From NCBI GenBank assembly GCA_014872785.1, contig WKFJ01000020.1, forward strand, positions 23,532 through 87,531: a stretch of 64,000 nt of DNA, written 5' to 3'. The position numbers were made by a program, and so were the translations under genes. The stretch is from Alteromonadaceae bacterium. GTDB lineage: Bacteria > Pseudomonadota > Gammaproteobacteria > Enterobacterales > Alteromonadaceae. Each line of letters starts with the position of its first letter. Positions within the stretch are counted from its first letter, which is position 1. Under the pieces are notes generated by a model. The model saw nothing but the letters and a program-made list of their open reading frames with translations, searched no databases and was not told where the DNA came from. Positions 8,546 to 16,537 of the stretch are shown piece after piece.

Positions 8546-8713
8546 TCACTCGCTGCACGCCTTATATGTGAACTCAGCGTCTTCAGGCAACGTTTTGTTA
8601 AGCTCGTCGGCTCTAATTCTCGCCTCGCTCTCAGACATCGTTCCTTCTGCAGTTGCCTTGTCTGGAAAGGCGGAATTTAGGGGGCGCTTCACTATGATAT
8701 ATTTTGCACTCAT
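8546..8713 (-). CDS. 55-aa protein of unknown function
   Basis: ATG at 8713 to TGA at 8546. The product (starting MSAKYIIVKRPLNSAF and ending FTYKACSE) is hydrophilic and acidic, with ordinary codon use. It lies between the two copies of the 56-bp repeat, as if inserted into a duplicated gene. The ribosome site (GGGAAAAAT) is weak. Function unknown. Confidence 0.5.
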   Translation of the reverse strand: MSAKYIIVKRPLNSAFPDKATAEGTMSESEARIRADELNKTLPEDAEFTYKACSE

Positions 8714-8765
8714 AAAATATTTTTCCCATTCAATTGATTTCAGTATACGGTTACCTTCGCCACCT

Positions 8766-9137
8766 TTATTGTTGACGCGCTCGGTAAAGTCTCACCATGC
8801 GGCACTGTCCAATTACCGATTCTACGCGCTCAACATAGCCGCTAACCTGCTGGTGGATAGCAGCTTCATCTAAGGATTTGGGTAATTTGCAAGTTGTAGT
8901 GCTGAGGACGTTATTACCCTCTGTGGTATATTCGCCTGTTAAGTACCAATGCTCTCTGTCGTACTGACTAAGCCACAGAACGACATTGTCAGTGCCACCT
9001 AAGCTCTTTATTTCCTTAAATGCAGGACAACAGTTGTAAGGATTGCCGGGTTCCCATCCAAGCTTCACTAAAGCAGCGGTCACAATGGCTTTGAACTGGT
9101 CATACTCTAGTGTGTCGATAGCGCGAATAGCGGTCAT
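8766..9137 (-). CDS. Small protein of unknown function
   Basis: 123 aa. It has conserved-looking WLSQYDREHWYLTGEYTTEG and CPAFKEIKSLGG stretches and no membrane segments. Its last 17 codons are duplicated at 8457-8512. It has its own cargo-class promoter at 9170-9206, with a leader of about 25 nt. I do not recognise the family. Confidence 0.65.
   Translation of the reverse strand: MTAIRAIDTLEYDQFKAIVTAALVKLGWEPGNPYNCCPAFKEIKSLGGTDNVVLWLSQYDREHWYLTGEYTTEGNNVLSTTTCKLPKSLDEAAIHQQVSGYVERVESVIGQCRMVRLYRARQQ
8771..8827. repeat. Duplicated 3-prime gene end, copy 2
   Basis: The intact copy of the 56-bp repeat, forming the 3-prime coding end of the gene at 8766-9137. The other copy is at 8457-8512. 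Confidence 0.75.
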
Positions 9138-9169
9138 TTTCGTAAACTCATTTCGTGATTGATAAGCTT

Positions 9170-9206
9170 AGCTTACCCCTCACAGGCTATCGCGCGACTG
9201 AATGGT
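9170..9206 (-). promoter_or_regulatory. Cargo-class promoter for 8766-9137
   Basis: Box ACCATTCAGTCGCG (9193-9206), 17-nt spacer, -10 TAAGCT (9170-9175). The box touches the stop codon of the upstream gene. Confidence 0.75.
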
Positions 9207-9568
9207 TAGTGTTCTACCGACGCTTGAGCTTGCGTCTCGGTGGGTGATGGTGCGCCAAGCTCTCTCGCCAATTTAAGCGCGTAAGCACTGCCAAAGGGAA
9301 AAAACACCCAAGTGACCAAAAGGGCAACATAAGTAATGCCCGTCAAGAAATAAAGACTTCCCGCTGAGCTATGAGGGAATAGCATAGAGAGCCAATCAAA
9401 CACGCTAACGTCATACAGTTGATACAGCCACACAAAAGTTAAAATAGACGGGATTACCGACCAAAAACAACTTGCCTCCTCGAGATTAGCCTCATGGGTA
9501 TTTACGTACACCAAGGCTGACAAAAAAGATATGCCAAATAGCGCCCATAGAAAAATCAAATCAAGCAT
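9206..9568 (-). CDS. Small polytopic membrane protein
   Basis: 120 aa with three hydrophobic segments (about residues 1-22, 32-52 and 72-95) and a polar C-terminus. Its ATG overlaps the stop of the 45-aa gene upstream, so translation is coupled. It is the last gene of a five-gene unit that starts near 10573. Function unknown. Confidence 0.65.
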   Translation of the reverse strand: MLDLIFLWALFGISFLSALVYVNTHEANLEEASCFWSVIPSILTFVWLYQLYDVSVFDWLSMLFPHSSAGSLYFLTGITYVALLVTWVFFPFGSAYALKLARELGAPSPTETQAQASVEH

Positions 9569-9698
9569 TACTCATCCCCTTATCAAAATCCGGAAAAACT
9601 TCTGGCTCCTCGATGTCGCCGTGTATGATCGCCGCCAAGAAAAACAAATGCCCCCACTTTACGCCGTCATGCCCCACCTGAGCGCGAAGCCTTGTCAT
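9561..9698 (-). CDS. 45-aa protein of unknown function
   Basis: Frame from ATG 9698 to TGA 9561, starting MTRLRAQVGHDGVKWG and ending DFDKGMSNA. It overlaps the start of the next gene by 8 nt and begins 6 nt after the previous stop. The tight packing and ordinary codon use support it although it is short. The middle FFLAAIIHGDI segment is weakly hydrophobic. Confidence 0.55.
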   Translation of the reverse strand: MTRLRAQVGHDGVKWGHLFFLAAIIHGDIEEPEVFPDFDKGMSNA

Positions 9699-9704
9699 TA
9701 ATCG

Positions 9705-9944
9705 CTACGATTCAGTTAATTGCTCGCCGGTTGCACGGCCAAAAAAATGGGTTTCAATGTCAGCTTGTGACACACTGTTAAACTGATTTTCCACCAAGAA
9801 CATCGCCATCCTCTGCCCCTTCGCCTTTTTCAAAAAATGAAAAGCGATCAAGAGATTGATGAAGCTGAAAACCGCACAAACCAACGTCGCAAACATGGGC
9901 TTTTCACGAAATGCCCACGCAATATATTCAATTATCTCATTCAA
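9705..9944 (-). CDS. Single-pass small membrane protein
   Basis: 79 aa with one clear membrane helix (about residues 16-38) followed by a basic KKAKGQR stretch. The start overlaps the stop of the preceding gene by 8 nt. It is the third gene of the five-gene unit. Function unknown. Confidence 0.65.
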   Translation of the reverse strand: MNEIIEYIAWAFREKPMFATLVCAVFSFINLLIAFHFLKKAKGQRMAMFLVENQFNSVSQADIETHFFGRATGEQLTES

Positions 9945-10122
9945 CGAGACTCTCCCCGCTTAGCGCTTCAACAAGCCGGCCTTCACTGTCTTCGACCACT
10001 TTCATGCTGCGCCCGTTAACGCTAACAATAGCAAACCCAAACAAGGCTAATTGCGCCTCAAGCCGCCTAGCACCGCCAAGTAACGTCAACGCCTCACCAT
10101 CACTTCGGTAGATAATACTCAT
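9937..10122 (-). CDS. 61-aa protein of unknown function
   Basis: Starts MSIIYRSDGEALTLLGGARR. Mixed beta-like pattern with no membrane segment. It overlaps the next gene by 8 nt and follows the 10154 gene by 31 nt, so it belongs to the same transcript. Confidence 0.6.
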   Translation of the reverse strand: MSIIYRSDGEALTLLGGARRLEAQLALFGFAIVSVNGRSMKVVEDSEGRLVEALSGESLVE

Positions 10123-10153
10123 ATGAATAGTTTCCCTATCTCCACGTAAAAAA

Positions 10154-10573
10154 TTACACTTGGCCCAGCAAATCCTTTTCTAAATTGGACACGGCACCGC
10201 TTAACGTTTGCTTTAACTCTGCGATTTTCTGACGGATACGTTCCGCCATCACTTTTCTTGAGACATGGATATTACGGTAGCGAGCATTCAACTTATCTAC
10301 GGTTGCGGCATCAGTCGCCAGTACATCCACCGTCTTTACGCCAAGACCATTAGCGAAAACCGCCAACTGCCCCTTATTTACCGTTGTGCCATCCCCAACC
10401 TCGAACGTCATTAAATAACCCACAGCGTCAGAAAGACCCCGCTCAATCGCAAAGGCATCACAATCACGCATATACTCTGCCAACTCCAGCAGTTCTTGCT
10501 CACTTCGCTCAAAGCACAGTAGATTATCACCTACCATCAACATTGCACTAATTTCAGCGGATGGCGTTATCAT
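10154..10573 (-). CDS. Protein of unknown function heading a five-gene unit
   Basis: 139 aa from ATG 10573. The frame is open to 10639, but the promoter -10 lies at 10608-10613, so upstream starts cannot be on the mRNA. GAGAGGAAC precedes ATG 10573. The C-terminal half is helical and basic (MAERIRQKIAELKQTLSGAV). It is cotranscribed with 9937-10122, 9705-9944, 9561-9698 and 9206-9568. Confidence 0.65.
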   Translation of the reverse strand: MITPSAEISAMLMVGDNLLCFERSEQELLELAEYMRDCDAFAIERGLSDAVGYLMTFEVGDGTTVNKGQLAVFANGLGVKTVDVLATDAATVDKLNARYRNIHVSRKVMAERIRQKIAELKQTLSGAVSNLEKDLLGQV

Positions 10574-10607
10574 TATGTCGTTCCTCTCGTTCACTTTGAT
10601 GTAACAC

Positions 10608-10644
10608 ACTATACGACACCAAACATTTAGTGCGACCAAATGGT
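10608..10644 (-). promoter_or_regulatory. Cargo-class promoter for the 10573-9206 unit
   Basis: Box ACCATTTGGTCGCA (10631-10644), 17-nt spacer, -10 TATAGT (10608-10613). One of the best matches of the class. Confidence 0.78.
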
Positions 10645-10708
10645 GCCAACACCTGCGCCCAATTCACCTCGGCAAGAAGAGCGTAATCACTATCCGTTTT
10701 GCGAGGTA

Positions 10709-11113
10709 TCACTCACCAGTAATAGACTTACTGACAATATCGACGCTAGGAAATGCACCGCACATGAAAACCCGCCTCGCTTGTCCATCTTCGACAACGT
10801 CTTTAAACGGAATGGCATATTGACCCTCAGCGATCTTGCAACACACCGGCTCGTCGCCAGCAAAGTGTAAGACGGGATAGCCCTTGTCGTAACTAAACTG
10901 GCTGCACATATCCTGAACCGTGCCAGTGGTTTGCTGCGGGTAGAGCTCGTGGATGCTGGCAAGCTGGCTTGCTTGAGGCACCCCGTTAAGTGACCAATCC
11001 ACCTCTACATCTTCCTCGGCAAAAAACGCCCTGAGTTGATAGTTATACATCCCGAGACTGATGGCGTGATAGCCCACAAATCCCACAAGAAAGAATAAAA
11101 TAATTTTTTTCAT
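10709..11113 (-). CDS. Exported or membrane-anchored Cys-containing protein
   Basis: 134 aa from ATG 11113 (MKKIILFFLVGFVGYH), the first start downstream of the weak promoter. The N-terminus is a signal anchor. The outer part has five cysteines (FMCGAF, EPVCCKI, DMCSQF), which suggests disulfides outside the cytoplasm. Similar short Cys-rich exported proteins occur at 13648 and 21181. Function unknown. Confidence 0.6.
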   Translation of the reverse strand: MKKIILFFLVGFVGYHAISLGMYNYQLRAFFAEEDVEVDWSLNGVPQASQLASIHELYPQQTTGTVQDMCSQFSYDKGYPVLHFAGDEPVCCKIAEGQYAIPFKDVVEDGQARRVFMCGAFPSVDIVSKSITGE

Positions 11114-11156
11114 AGAACACCGCTTTAGGCTGAATGAGAGTAAAATTACCCTCAAA

Positions 11157-11170
11157 GGTCACTACTGGCA
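11157..11170 (-). promoter_or_regulatory. Degenerate cargo-class box
   Basis: TGCCAGTAGTGACC in the right place before the gene at 11113, with a poor -10 (TCTCAT) at 17 nt. Only the CCA and AGT cores match, so this is a weak member or a decayed promoter. Confidence 0.3.
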
Positions 11171-11181
11171 AGGCTAAATCG

Positions 11182-11703
11182 TCAAAAGAAATAGCCTTGG
11201 TTGGGGCACGTTTGTGCCGCAGGTACGTCCTCGTATTTATCCTCCGGATCGAAAGAAAATTTCAGTGGGTAGTCTACTTTTGGCCTAAGCGTCTCCCATT
11301 GTCCCGATTCGATAAAATCGTTGGCAGTTTGGCCACCGATTAGCGGGGCGCCATAATTATCAAACTCGACAATCGAGGATTGCGCGCACAGTGCTGGCAG
11401 CACTTGTTTAAGCTCTGTCTCAGTGCAATGCATCTTGCAGATGTATAAAACGCCATCGCGCCCGCGATAATAGCGCCCACACTCAAGAAAAATCCCTAAG
11501 CTACGGTTGGTAATCCCTAGATTTTTCTGTGACAACCATTCATAGGCGTCAACACCGCCAAATATCCCATAACCGTCATAACTCGGCTCGCAAATAGATG
11601 GCTCACCTGGACGTAGCAGGTAAACAGGTTTGCAAGGCTTCACATTTTGATGATGATTGGCAATCGACTCACCGTTTGCTGTTAACCAACTAAACATTCC
11701 CAT
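11182..11703 (-). CDS. Protein of unknown function
   Basis: 173 aa. Contains YDGYGIFGGVDAYEWLSQKN, a pattern I associate with uncharacterised phage and plasmid proteins, and several cysteines (CKMHCTETE). It lies 6 nt after the stop of 11710-12036, so the two are cotranscribed. No membrane segments. Confidence 0.65.
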   Translation of the reverse strand: MGMFSWLTANGESIANHHQNVKPCKPVYLLRPGEPSICEPSYDGYGIFGGVDAYEWLSQKNLGITNRSLGIFLECGRYYRGRDGVLYICKMHCTETELKQVLPALCAQSSIVEFDNYGAPLIGGQTANDFIESGQWETLRPKVDYPLKFSFDPEDKYEDVPAAQTCPNQGYFF

Positions 11704-11709
11704 GATTTT

Positions 11710-12036
11710 TTATCCTCTTGGTTCAAGTTTCGGTAATTTATAATTTTCATGGCAATGGGCGAACTGTTGTAGTTGCATGCCTACCACATCAGCTGGGCGA
11801 AGTGTTTCGCTGAAAAAGCGTAACTCACCCGACACCGCGTCTATACCTTTGCGATAGAAGTGTTGCGATTCTTCTTCAGCCGCGTTGTGCGTGCCATGAA
11901 TTGACAAAATAGTGCAAGAGACCCTATCAAACACGATGCAAAGATGTGTCTGGATCGGCAGTCCGTTGACATCGCTATAACCACCATTGACAGGGATAAG
12001 GTGGTCTTGGTTATTAGCTTGGGTACTGGTGAACAT
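11710..12036 (-). CDS. Small protein of unknown function
   Basis: 108 aa, hydrophilic, ending KLPKLEPRG. AAGGCAACGAC precedes ATG 12036. It is the first gene of a two-gene unit driven by the promoter at 12071-12107. Family not recognised. Confidence 0.6.
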   Translation of the reverse strand: MFTSTQANNQDHLIPVNGGYSDVNGLPIQTHLCIVFDRVSCTILSIHGTHNAAEEESQHFYRKGIDAVSGELRFFSETLRPADVVGMQLQQFAHCHENYKLPKLEPRG

Positions 12037-12070
12037 GTCGTTGCCTTGTTATTGCGTTTGAAGTGTTACC

Positions 12071-12107
12071 AGTATCCCGCACTTATACATTCGCGCGACT
12101 GTATCGT
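12071..12107 (-). promoter_or_regulatory. Cargo-class promoter for 11710-12036
   Basis: Box ACGATACAGTCGCG (12094-12107), 17-nt spacer, -10 GATACT (12071-12076). The box abuts the stop codon of the upstream gene. Confidence 0.72.
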
Positions 12108-12544
12108 TAAGCGAGACTTATTACCGCCCCGCATTGCGGAAGTAACAGTTCATCGTTAGAGGATTCAATTACTATTCGTCGTGCATTGTCTGGTTCATGA
12201 AGCGCCAAAGCATCACTCAAAGCATCCACCAGCGTGATAGGTAAATCACTTTGAAACGGCATCCACGTGTGACTGATATACGGCTCTGACTGCCCTGTGA
12301 GCGCTTCACACTCAGCCCGATATTCCTGCTCATTCAACGCTGTTCGCTGAAAATGCTCAGATAGAATTTGCTGCGCTTTATTGTTTGTCTCCATCAAATG
12401 AACCGTATAATCATCAAAAAACATTACATATTTTTTGTCGCTCAACACCAACTGATCTTTTACATGGTGGTAGATCATTGCCCCACCGTCTTTTGCGTGC
12501 GTTCTCGTAAAATCTTTTGAAACCACACCAAATACTAATGCCAT
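12107..12544 (-). CDS. Protein of unknown function
   Basis: 145 aa from ATG 12544, which has AAGGAGAG upstream; an in-frame start 7 codons earlier lacks such a site. Mixed alpha/beta with no membrane segment. It begins 21 nt after the stop of the upstream gene, in one unit. Confidence 0.6.
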   Translation of the reverse strand: MALVFGVVSKDFTRTHAKDGGAMIYHHVKDQLVLSDKKYVMFFDDYTVHLMETNNKAQQILSEHFQRTALNEQEYRAECEALTGQSEPYISHTWMPFQSDLPITLVDALSDALALHEPDNARRIVIESSNDELLLPQCGAVISLA

Positions 12545-12565
12545 GTTTACGCTCTCCTTATCCAA

Positions 12566-12946
12566 TTACCAATTCTCTACCAATTGCGACACCTCAGTCC
12601 TAAACGCCTCAAGAGGCGGCATGGTAGCGCAATCGTTTTCAGGGAAGGAGATTAACGACCAAAACGTCGTGGCAACTCGCTCAGGCAGCTCATAGACTGC
12701 TACACCCGGCAAATCCCCGTCTCTATTAAATTTCTCATCCACCAGCTCATAAAAAACGGCAGTGTACTGAAGAAGGTCAGAAACGAAGCTATCCTCTCCG
12801 TCCCCAAATTCATCTGCAATGCATGACGATGGTTTTTTGTCCTCAAACTCATTGAGCACCGCTTCAGTAAAATAGTAGTGGTAACAAGCCAGCTCCGAAA
12901 ATGATTGGCTTTCACTGGTGTTTCCTAAAATCTCGTTAGATGTCAT
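12566..12946 (-). CDS. Acidic protein of unknown function
   Basis: 126 aa, strongly acidic (net negative along its length), with a PFSELACYHYYFTEAVL-like helical core. AAAGGTAAAGG precedes the ATG. First gene of a two-gene unit with 12107-12544. Confidence 0.62.
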   Translation of the reverse strand: MTSNEILGNTSESQSFSELACYHYYFTEAVLNEFEDKKPSSCIADEFGDGEDSFVSDLLQYTAVFYELVDEKFNRDGDLPGVAVYELPERVATTFWSLISFPENDCATMPPLEAFRTEVSQLVENW

Positions 12947-12981
12947 TGCCTTTACCTTTACGCTATGTAGTTGATGTCTCC

Positions 12982-13018
12982 ACCTTACAAAATATCGGTG
13001 ATGTCGCGACTAAACGGG
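12982..13018 (-). promoter_or_regulatory. Cargo-class promoter for 12566-12946
   Basis: Box CCCGTTTAGTCGCG (13005-13018), 17-nt spacer, -10 TAAGGT (12982-12987). A TTGTC-N7-GACAA dyad lies 28 bp further upstream. Confidence 0.7.
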
Positions 13019-13046
13019 TGCACTTTATATAAACCAAACGGCTTTG

Positions 13047-13063
13047 TTGTCAGGTTGTGACAA
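13047..13063. promoter_or_regulatory. TTGTC-N7-GACAA palindrome
   Basis: TTGTC-AGGTTGT-GACAA, 28 bp upstream of the 13005 promoter box. Same element and similar spacing as at 18463, 24437 and 37362. Confidence 0.55.
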
Positions 13064-13168
13064 TACCGCCACTGCAAGAGAGCACTACCAAAGTAAGATA
13101 GCTAGCGTTCATTCCTTTTCGGCTGGGATACGCCTACCGGCGTTAGCGGGCAGGCGGGTTAATATCAC

Positions 13169-13519
13169 CTACCAAGGCAGCTTCGCAGCACTTGGGCTAA
13201 ACGCAATTCTGATCACGAACACTTTGCCGCGCATCGTGCCGCATTTACTTCTTGATTCACCTTCACCAAATTTGAATCGACTCCCCTTTGGCAAAGCGGT
13301 GTTTTTAGCGGCGTTGTATAATTGCTGACAAAAAAGTGCGCCAAATTGCTCCCCTATGCGGCCGTCATCGAGCGTGGTCTTGATGTATTGGAAACTAGGT
13401 GTGTAAGAAATATCGACATAGGCCGAGCCCTCAGAACGGGCATTGAGTATCGCGTTCTTGATATAGCGCTTGGCTACGATATAACGATATAAACCCACAA
13501 GATTGAATAAATTTGGCAT
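13169..13519 (-). CDS. Basic protein of unknown function
   Basis: 116 aa, basic, with an aromatic N-terminus (MPNLFNLVGLYRYIVAKRYI). AGGAGCG lies before ATG 13519. It forms its own short unit behind the promoter at 13550-13586. Family not recognised. Confidence 0.62.
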   Translation of the reverse strand: MPNLFNLVGLYRYIVAKRYIKNAILNARSEGSAYVDISYTPSFQYIKTTLDDGRIGEQFGALFCQQLYNAAKNTALPKGSRFKFGEGESRSKCGTMRGKVFVIRIAFSPSAAKLPW

Positions 13520-13549
13520 GGCGGTTCGCTCCTAATCAGTGATAGTGTC

Positions 13550-13586
13550 ACTATATAAAAGCGGGATATGGGCGCGACCAAATGGT
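13550..13586 (-). promoter_or_regulatory. Cargo-class promoter for 13169-13519
   Basis: Box ACCATTTGGTCGCG (13573-13586), 17-nt spacer, -10 TATAGT (13550-13555). Confidence 0.78.
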
Positions 13587-13647
13587 GTTGTCGCGCAAGA
13601 GCTGTAGATACTGTACTTTGGGGGGAGGAGATTGACGCCTAGAGCTG

Positions 13648-14406
13648 CTAGCTCTCAGGCGCTAATTTCTGGCACATTCCTTCTTTGTTAAGAGAAAAGC
13701 CTTTAGTACAGGAAAGCGCCAACTCGGCATCGGTTAACTCCTTTTCGCACTGTCCTTCTATCTCCAATCTATCGCCAGCTAAGACCACCAGCGCGACACC
13801 TAACTCAAAGCCAGCTATGTGGTCACACAACCACTCTTTTGTGACTTTGCGCTCTGGCACGCATAGTGATTCGGGTAAGTTCTCATTCGTTGTATTGGTA
13901 TATCCTGTGAAGTAATGCCCACAGTCCATATCTGACAATACCGACCACTGAGATTTGAGGGCGGCCAATTTATTGTCAACCAAGGCCTGAGAAGCCATAC
14001 CTTCTTTGATGTTTTTATCCGCTCTTACGTGCAAATCCAAATCACAACTAATATCAAACAATTCATCCGCAAGCGCTGTCACCTTTAGCTCTGGCACATG
14101 TTTACCGCAAAGCGATACCGGTGAAATAACAGGAAAACAATCATCACCATAACCGGCCTCGCCTACTTCACAAGCGATATTCCAGTTGTGTACGATGCCA
14201 ATCCCTGTTTCTCGTTGGATAAGGGTGTAGTCTACCGTCCTCCCTTCGACTTTATCGCCCTTAACGGTAAGGTAACGCGTTTCACCCTGAGCCAGACCAA
14301 TAGAGTGAATATAACTGCTTGGTCCCGTCTGTGATGAAGCAGAAAAAAGCGCAAACAATAACGCAGCAATCGATAATACTGCCGCCACTAATTTCAATTG
14401 AGCCAT
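13648..14406 (-). CDS. Exported Cys-rich protein of unknown function
   Basis: 252 aa. The N-terminus is a signal peptide or anchor (about residues 4-24, AAVLSIAALLFALFSAS). The remainder has about ten cysteines in pairs, consistent with a disulfide-bonded periplasmic or surface protein. No lipobox is present. No cargo-class box could be found upstream; a GATACT sequence near 14450 may be the -10. Function unknown. Confidence 0.62.
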   Translation of the reverse strand: MAQLKLVAAVLSIAALLFALFSASSQTGPSSYIHSIGLAQGETRYLTVKGDKVEGRTVDYTLIQRETGIGIVHNWNIACEVGEAGYGDDCFPVISPVSLCGKHVPELKVTALADELFDISCDLDLHVRADKNIKEGMASQALVDNKLAALKSQWSVLSDMDCGHYFTGYTNTTNENLPESLCVPERKVTKEWLCDHIAGFELGVALVVLAGDRLEIEGQCEKELTDAELALSCTKGFSLNKEGMCQKLAPES

Positions 14407-14495
14407 CTTTTTGCTACCTGTTACGTGTCATATATTTACCTGTAGAGGGAGTATCCTACAAACCCCAAGGCGTGTATATCTGAACGCAAGTGAAT

Positions 14496-14936
14496 TTATA
14501 CAATACACCCTACACAACTGCTCTCGCCCGATTGGGCAGCCGCGCCCGCTTCAGCTTCAGCGGCGCTGAGTATCTTAGCCGAGTTTTTGCGTTCATTTAT
14601 CACTGATTTATCAGCAGTAGCGACAAGTAAAGAAAGGCGCGATGGTATACCTAGGCCACTTTCCATCACATCACGTAAAATCAGCTGCATCGCCACTAGC
14701 AGTAAGGCATCACGAAGCGCGACCCCCTCTGGTACCTCGTAGTTTTGACACAAAGCCATTAATGAAAATAATTCCTCGTCAGAATATGTCATCAACCCGC
14801 CCGCAATGACAGATTGAAGACCAAGTTCAAACGCTAGACCATCACCCACTTCTTTATTGGCCGCATAACTAGCCACATCACGATAGATATTTGGGGCTTT
14901 GGAGAAAAGCATATTATCAAAAGCCTTTAAAAACAT
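14496..14936 (-). CDS. Protein of unknown function with a Cys-rich C-terminal tip
   Basis: 146 aa, mostly helical, with hydrophobic helices around VALRDALLLVAMQLILRDV that need not be membrane segments. It ends in an Ala/Glu linker and the tip SSCVGCIV, which could bind metal, form a disulfide or be modified. No clear cargo-class box; a TATACT -10 candidate lies near 15020. Confidence 0.55.
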   Translation of the reverse strand: MFLKAFDNMLFSKAPNIYRDVASYAANKEVGDGLAFELGLQSVIAGGLMTYSDEELFSLMALCQNYEVPEGVALRDALLLVAMQLILRDVMESGLGIPSRLSLLVATADKSVINERKNSAKILSAAEAEAGAAAQSGESSCVGCIV

Positions 14937-15056
14937 AACAACCTCCCGGTATTAAGAGCACAAACCACTACGCACCTCATAAATCAGGGTGCTTGCTGTG
15001 TATTAGATTAAGTCTAGTATACCGTCTTTGGGCTATCAGATAACCACATGGGCAAG

Positions 15057-15902
15057 TCACTCCGTCCCTTTTCGTAAATGCTGGTGGTAGGCCGTTTCGC
15101 GATTGATATCGTCAATGTATTGATTTAGATTTGGCGAGCGATTCCCAAAACACATCCTAAAGGCATTAGCCACCGTCTGCGGGTTTTTGTGCGATAGTTG
15201 ATAAACTACATCAACCAAGAAGCGCTGAGCACTTTCGTGAACATCCGGGTTATTTGAACTAGATCTAACAAGCGGATGCGAAAGCGCTTGGTTTAAATAC
15301 GCAATAAGTGAGGCCTTGTATTGGTTTTTGCTTAACAACAGCATTAAGGCAGCCACTTCTCGATTTTTTTCCCAGTCTTTAAGCTTAGGGCTAATATTTG
15401 CGAGCGTACTTATCACCCCAATAATAAACAAACCGACCGCACAAATAAAAATTGGAAATACCCACAAAAGTGGAAACTCTGGGTTAATCGTTTTAGCTAC
15501 GAATGTAAGACCAGCGATAAACAAATAAATACAGAAAACAAAATGCGAAAAACATAATACTATCGGCACCCACTTGTGAGCGTAACTGAAACCATCCTTG
15601 TGATCACAAAGCACCAAAGAGAATTTAGACGCGCGATAGCCGACAGGCTTTGGCGGCGCGTCCAAGAAGAACAATTCATCACGATTAATGTCATTATCAT
15701 CACTTGGTAAAATCAAGCTGTTGTAATTATCAATTTCATAAATGGACGCCAACGCCTGCAACGTCTCGACTGACACAATCTTGCCTCTTTCGGCATTACT
15801 GATCACTTTGGCACTACACTGGCACTGTTCGGCGATGTCTTCTTGGGTGAATCGGGTCTTTTGTCTAAGCGCCTTTAACAACGCGCTGTTTGGTACGGGC
15901 AT
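15057..15902 (-). CDS. Membrane-tethered XRE-type transcription regulator
   Basis: 281 aa. An XRE helix-turn-helix occupies residues 5-58 (RFTQEDIAEQCQCSAKVISNAERGK). Two or three hydrophobic helices follow at about 115-165, then a soluble C-terminal domain. This puts a DNA-binding head in the cytoplasm on a membrane anchor. AGGA precedes ATG 15902. Inverted repeats at 15953-16005 just upstream are likely autoregulatory operators. Two other XRE-plus-membrane proteins lie at 18562 and 21979. Confidence 0.75.
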   Translation of the reverse strand: MPVPNSALLKALRQKTRFTQEDIAEQCQCSAKVISNAERGKIVSVETLQALASIYEIDNYNSLILPSDDNDINRDELFFLDAPPKPVGYRASKFSLVLCDHKDGFSYAHKWVPIVLCFSHFVFCIYLFIAGLTFVAKTINPEFPLLWVFPIFICAVGLFIIGVISTLANISPKLKDWEKNREVAALMLLLSKNQYKASLIAYLNQALSHPLVRSSSNNPDVHESAQRFLVDVVYQLSHKNPQTVANAFRMCFGNRSPNLNQYIDDINRETAYHQHLRKGTE

Positions 15903-15952
15903 AATTTATCCTAAATTGCTAATACTCTTTTACCCGGCAAGGTAGCGTCATC

Positions 15953-16005
15953 ACGTTCCAGTGAACAGGAACGTAACTAGAAAGCAGCTAGAAAGTGACT
16001 GGAAC
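15953..16005. promoter_or_regulatory. Inverted repeats upstream of the XRE gene
   Basis: ACGTTCC / GGAACGT (15953-15974, 8 nt apart) and the longer-range GTTCCAGT (15955-15962) / ACTGGAAC (15998-16005). Between them CTAGAAAG occurs twice in tandem. This is a candidate operator of the regulator at 15057-15902. Confidence 0.55.
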
Positions 16006-16015
16006 GCGAGGGATT

Positions 16016-16522
16016 TCAAATGCCAAACTCGGTAAACCAGCCCTTTTCATCCATTAACTGCTGTTTTATGGTCGCGCGGGATTTGGCGGCGGCCAGCTGC
16101 TCCTCAGTGACTTCTTGTGGCGGTCTTTCAGGTTTGTATGACAATGTGCACCAACAATCATCGCCATTAAGGGTATAAAACAACTCAACTTTATTGTCTG
16201 GAAGCAACTGGTATTTGTCGCACTCGAATATTTTTCCATTTACAAATAAATGAATCATTTCATCCTCGCATGCATCGTCCAGTTCTGACAAAATCAAATC
16301 AGGTAGATTCGCTATTTCCCCTGAATCCCAGTCCTCGGTCTCTCTGGTGTACTGTGCAAATTCCATCAGCGCCTGATTGTCAGCATGAGACAAATACTGG
16401 TAGACCAACGAAATTAACTCTTCTGCTTCATCACACTCCAACCCTTCCCGTTCAGCCCAGCGAGCGTTGAACGTCTTGGCTGCGTCAATTAACGTTTTTG
16501 CGTCAATGATTTCGTTTTCCAT
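16016..16522 (-). CDS. Acidic protein of unknown function
   Basis: 168 aa, acidic. GAAGGAGG precedes ATG 16522, a near-perfect ribosome site. It is the last gene of the four-gene unit 17448-16016. The C-terminal KSRATIKQQLMDEKGWFTEFGI is helical. Not recognised. Confidence 0.62.
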   Translation of the reverse strand: MENEIIDAKTLIDAAKTFNARWAEREGLECDEAEELISLVYQYLSHADNQALMEFAQYTRETEDWDSGEIANLPDLILSELDDACEDEMIHLFVNGKIFECDKYQLLPDNKVELFYTLNGDDCWCTLSYKPERPPQEVTEEQLAAAKSRATIKQQLMDEKGWFTEFGI

Positions 16523-16537
16523 TTACGCCTCCTTCGG

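Noticed and set aside
8388..8873. Plus-strand open frame of 161 codons
   Set aside because: It runs antisense through the hipBA promoter, the 55-aa gene and the end of the 8766 gene, and its protein contains the repeated HHAALSNYRFYA only because of the 56-bp DNA repeat.
13083..13145. Minus-strand 20-codon lipoprotein-like frame with VLSC
   Set aside because: The ribosome site abuts the ATG with no spacing, and the frame is too short to support.
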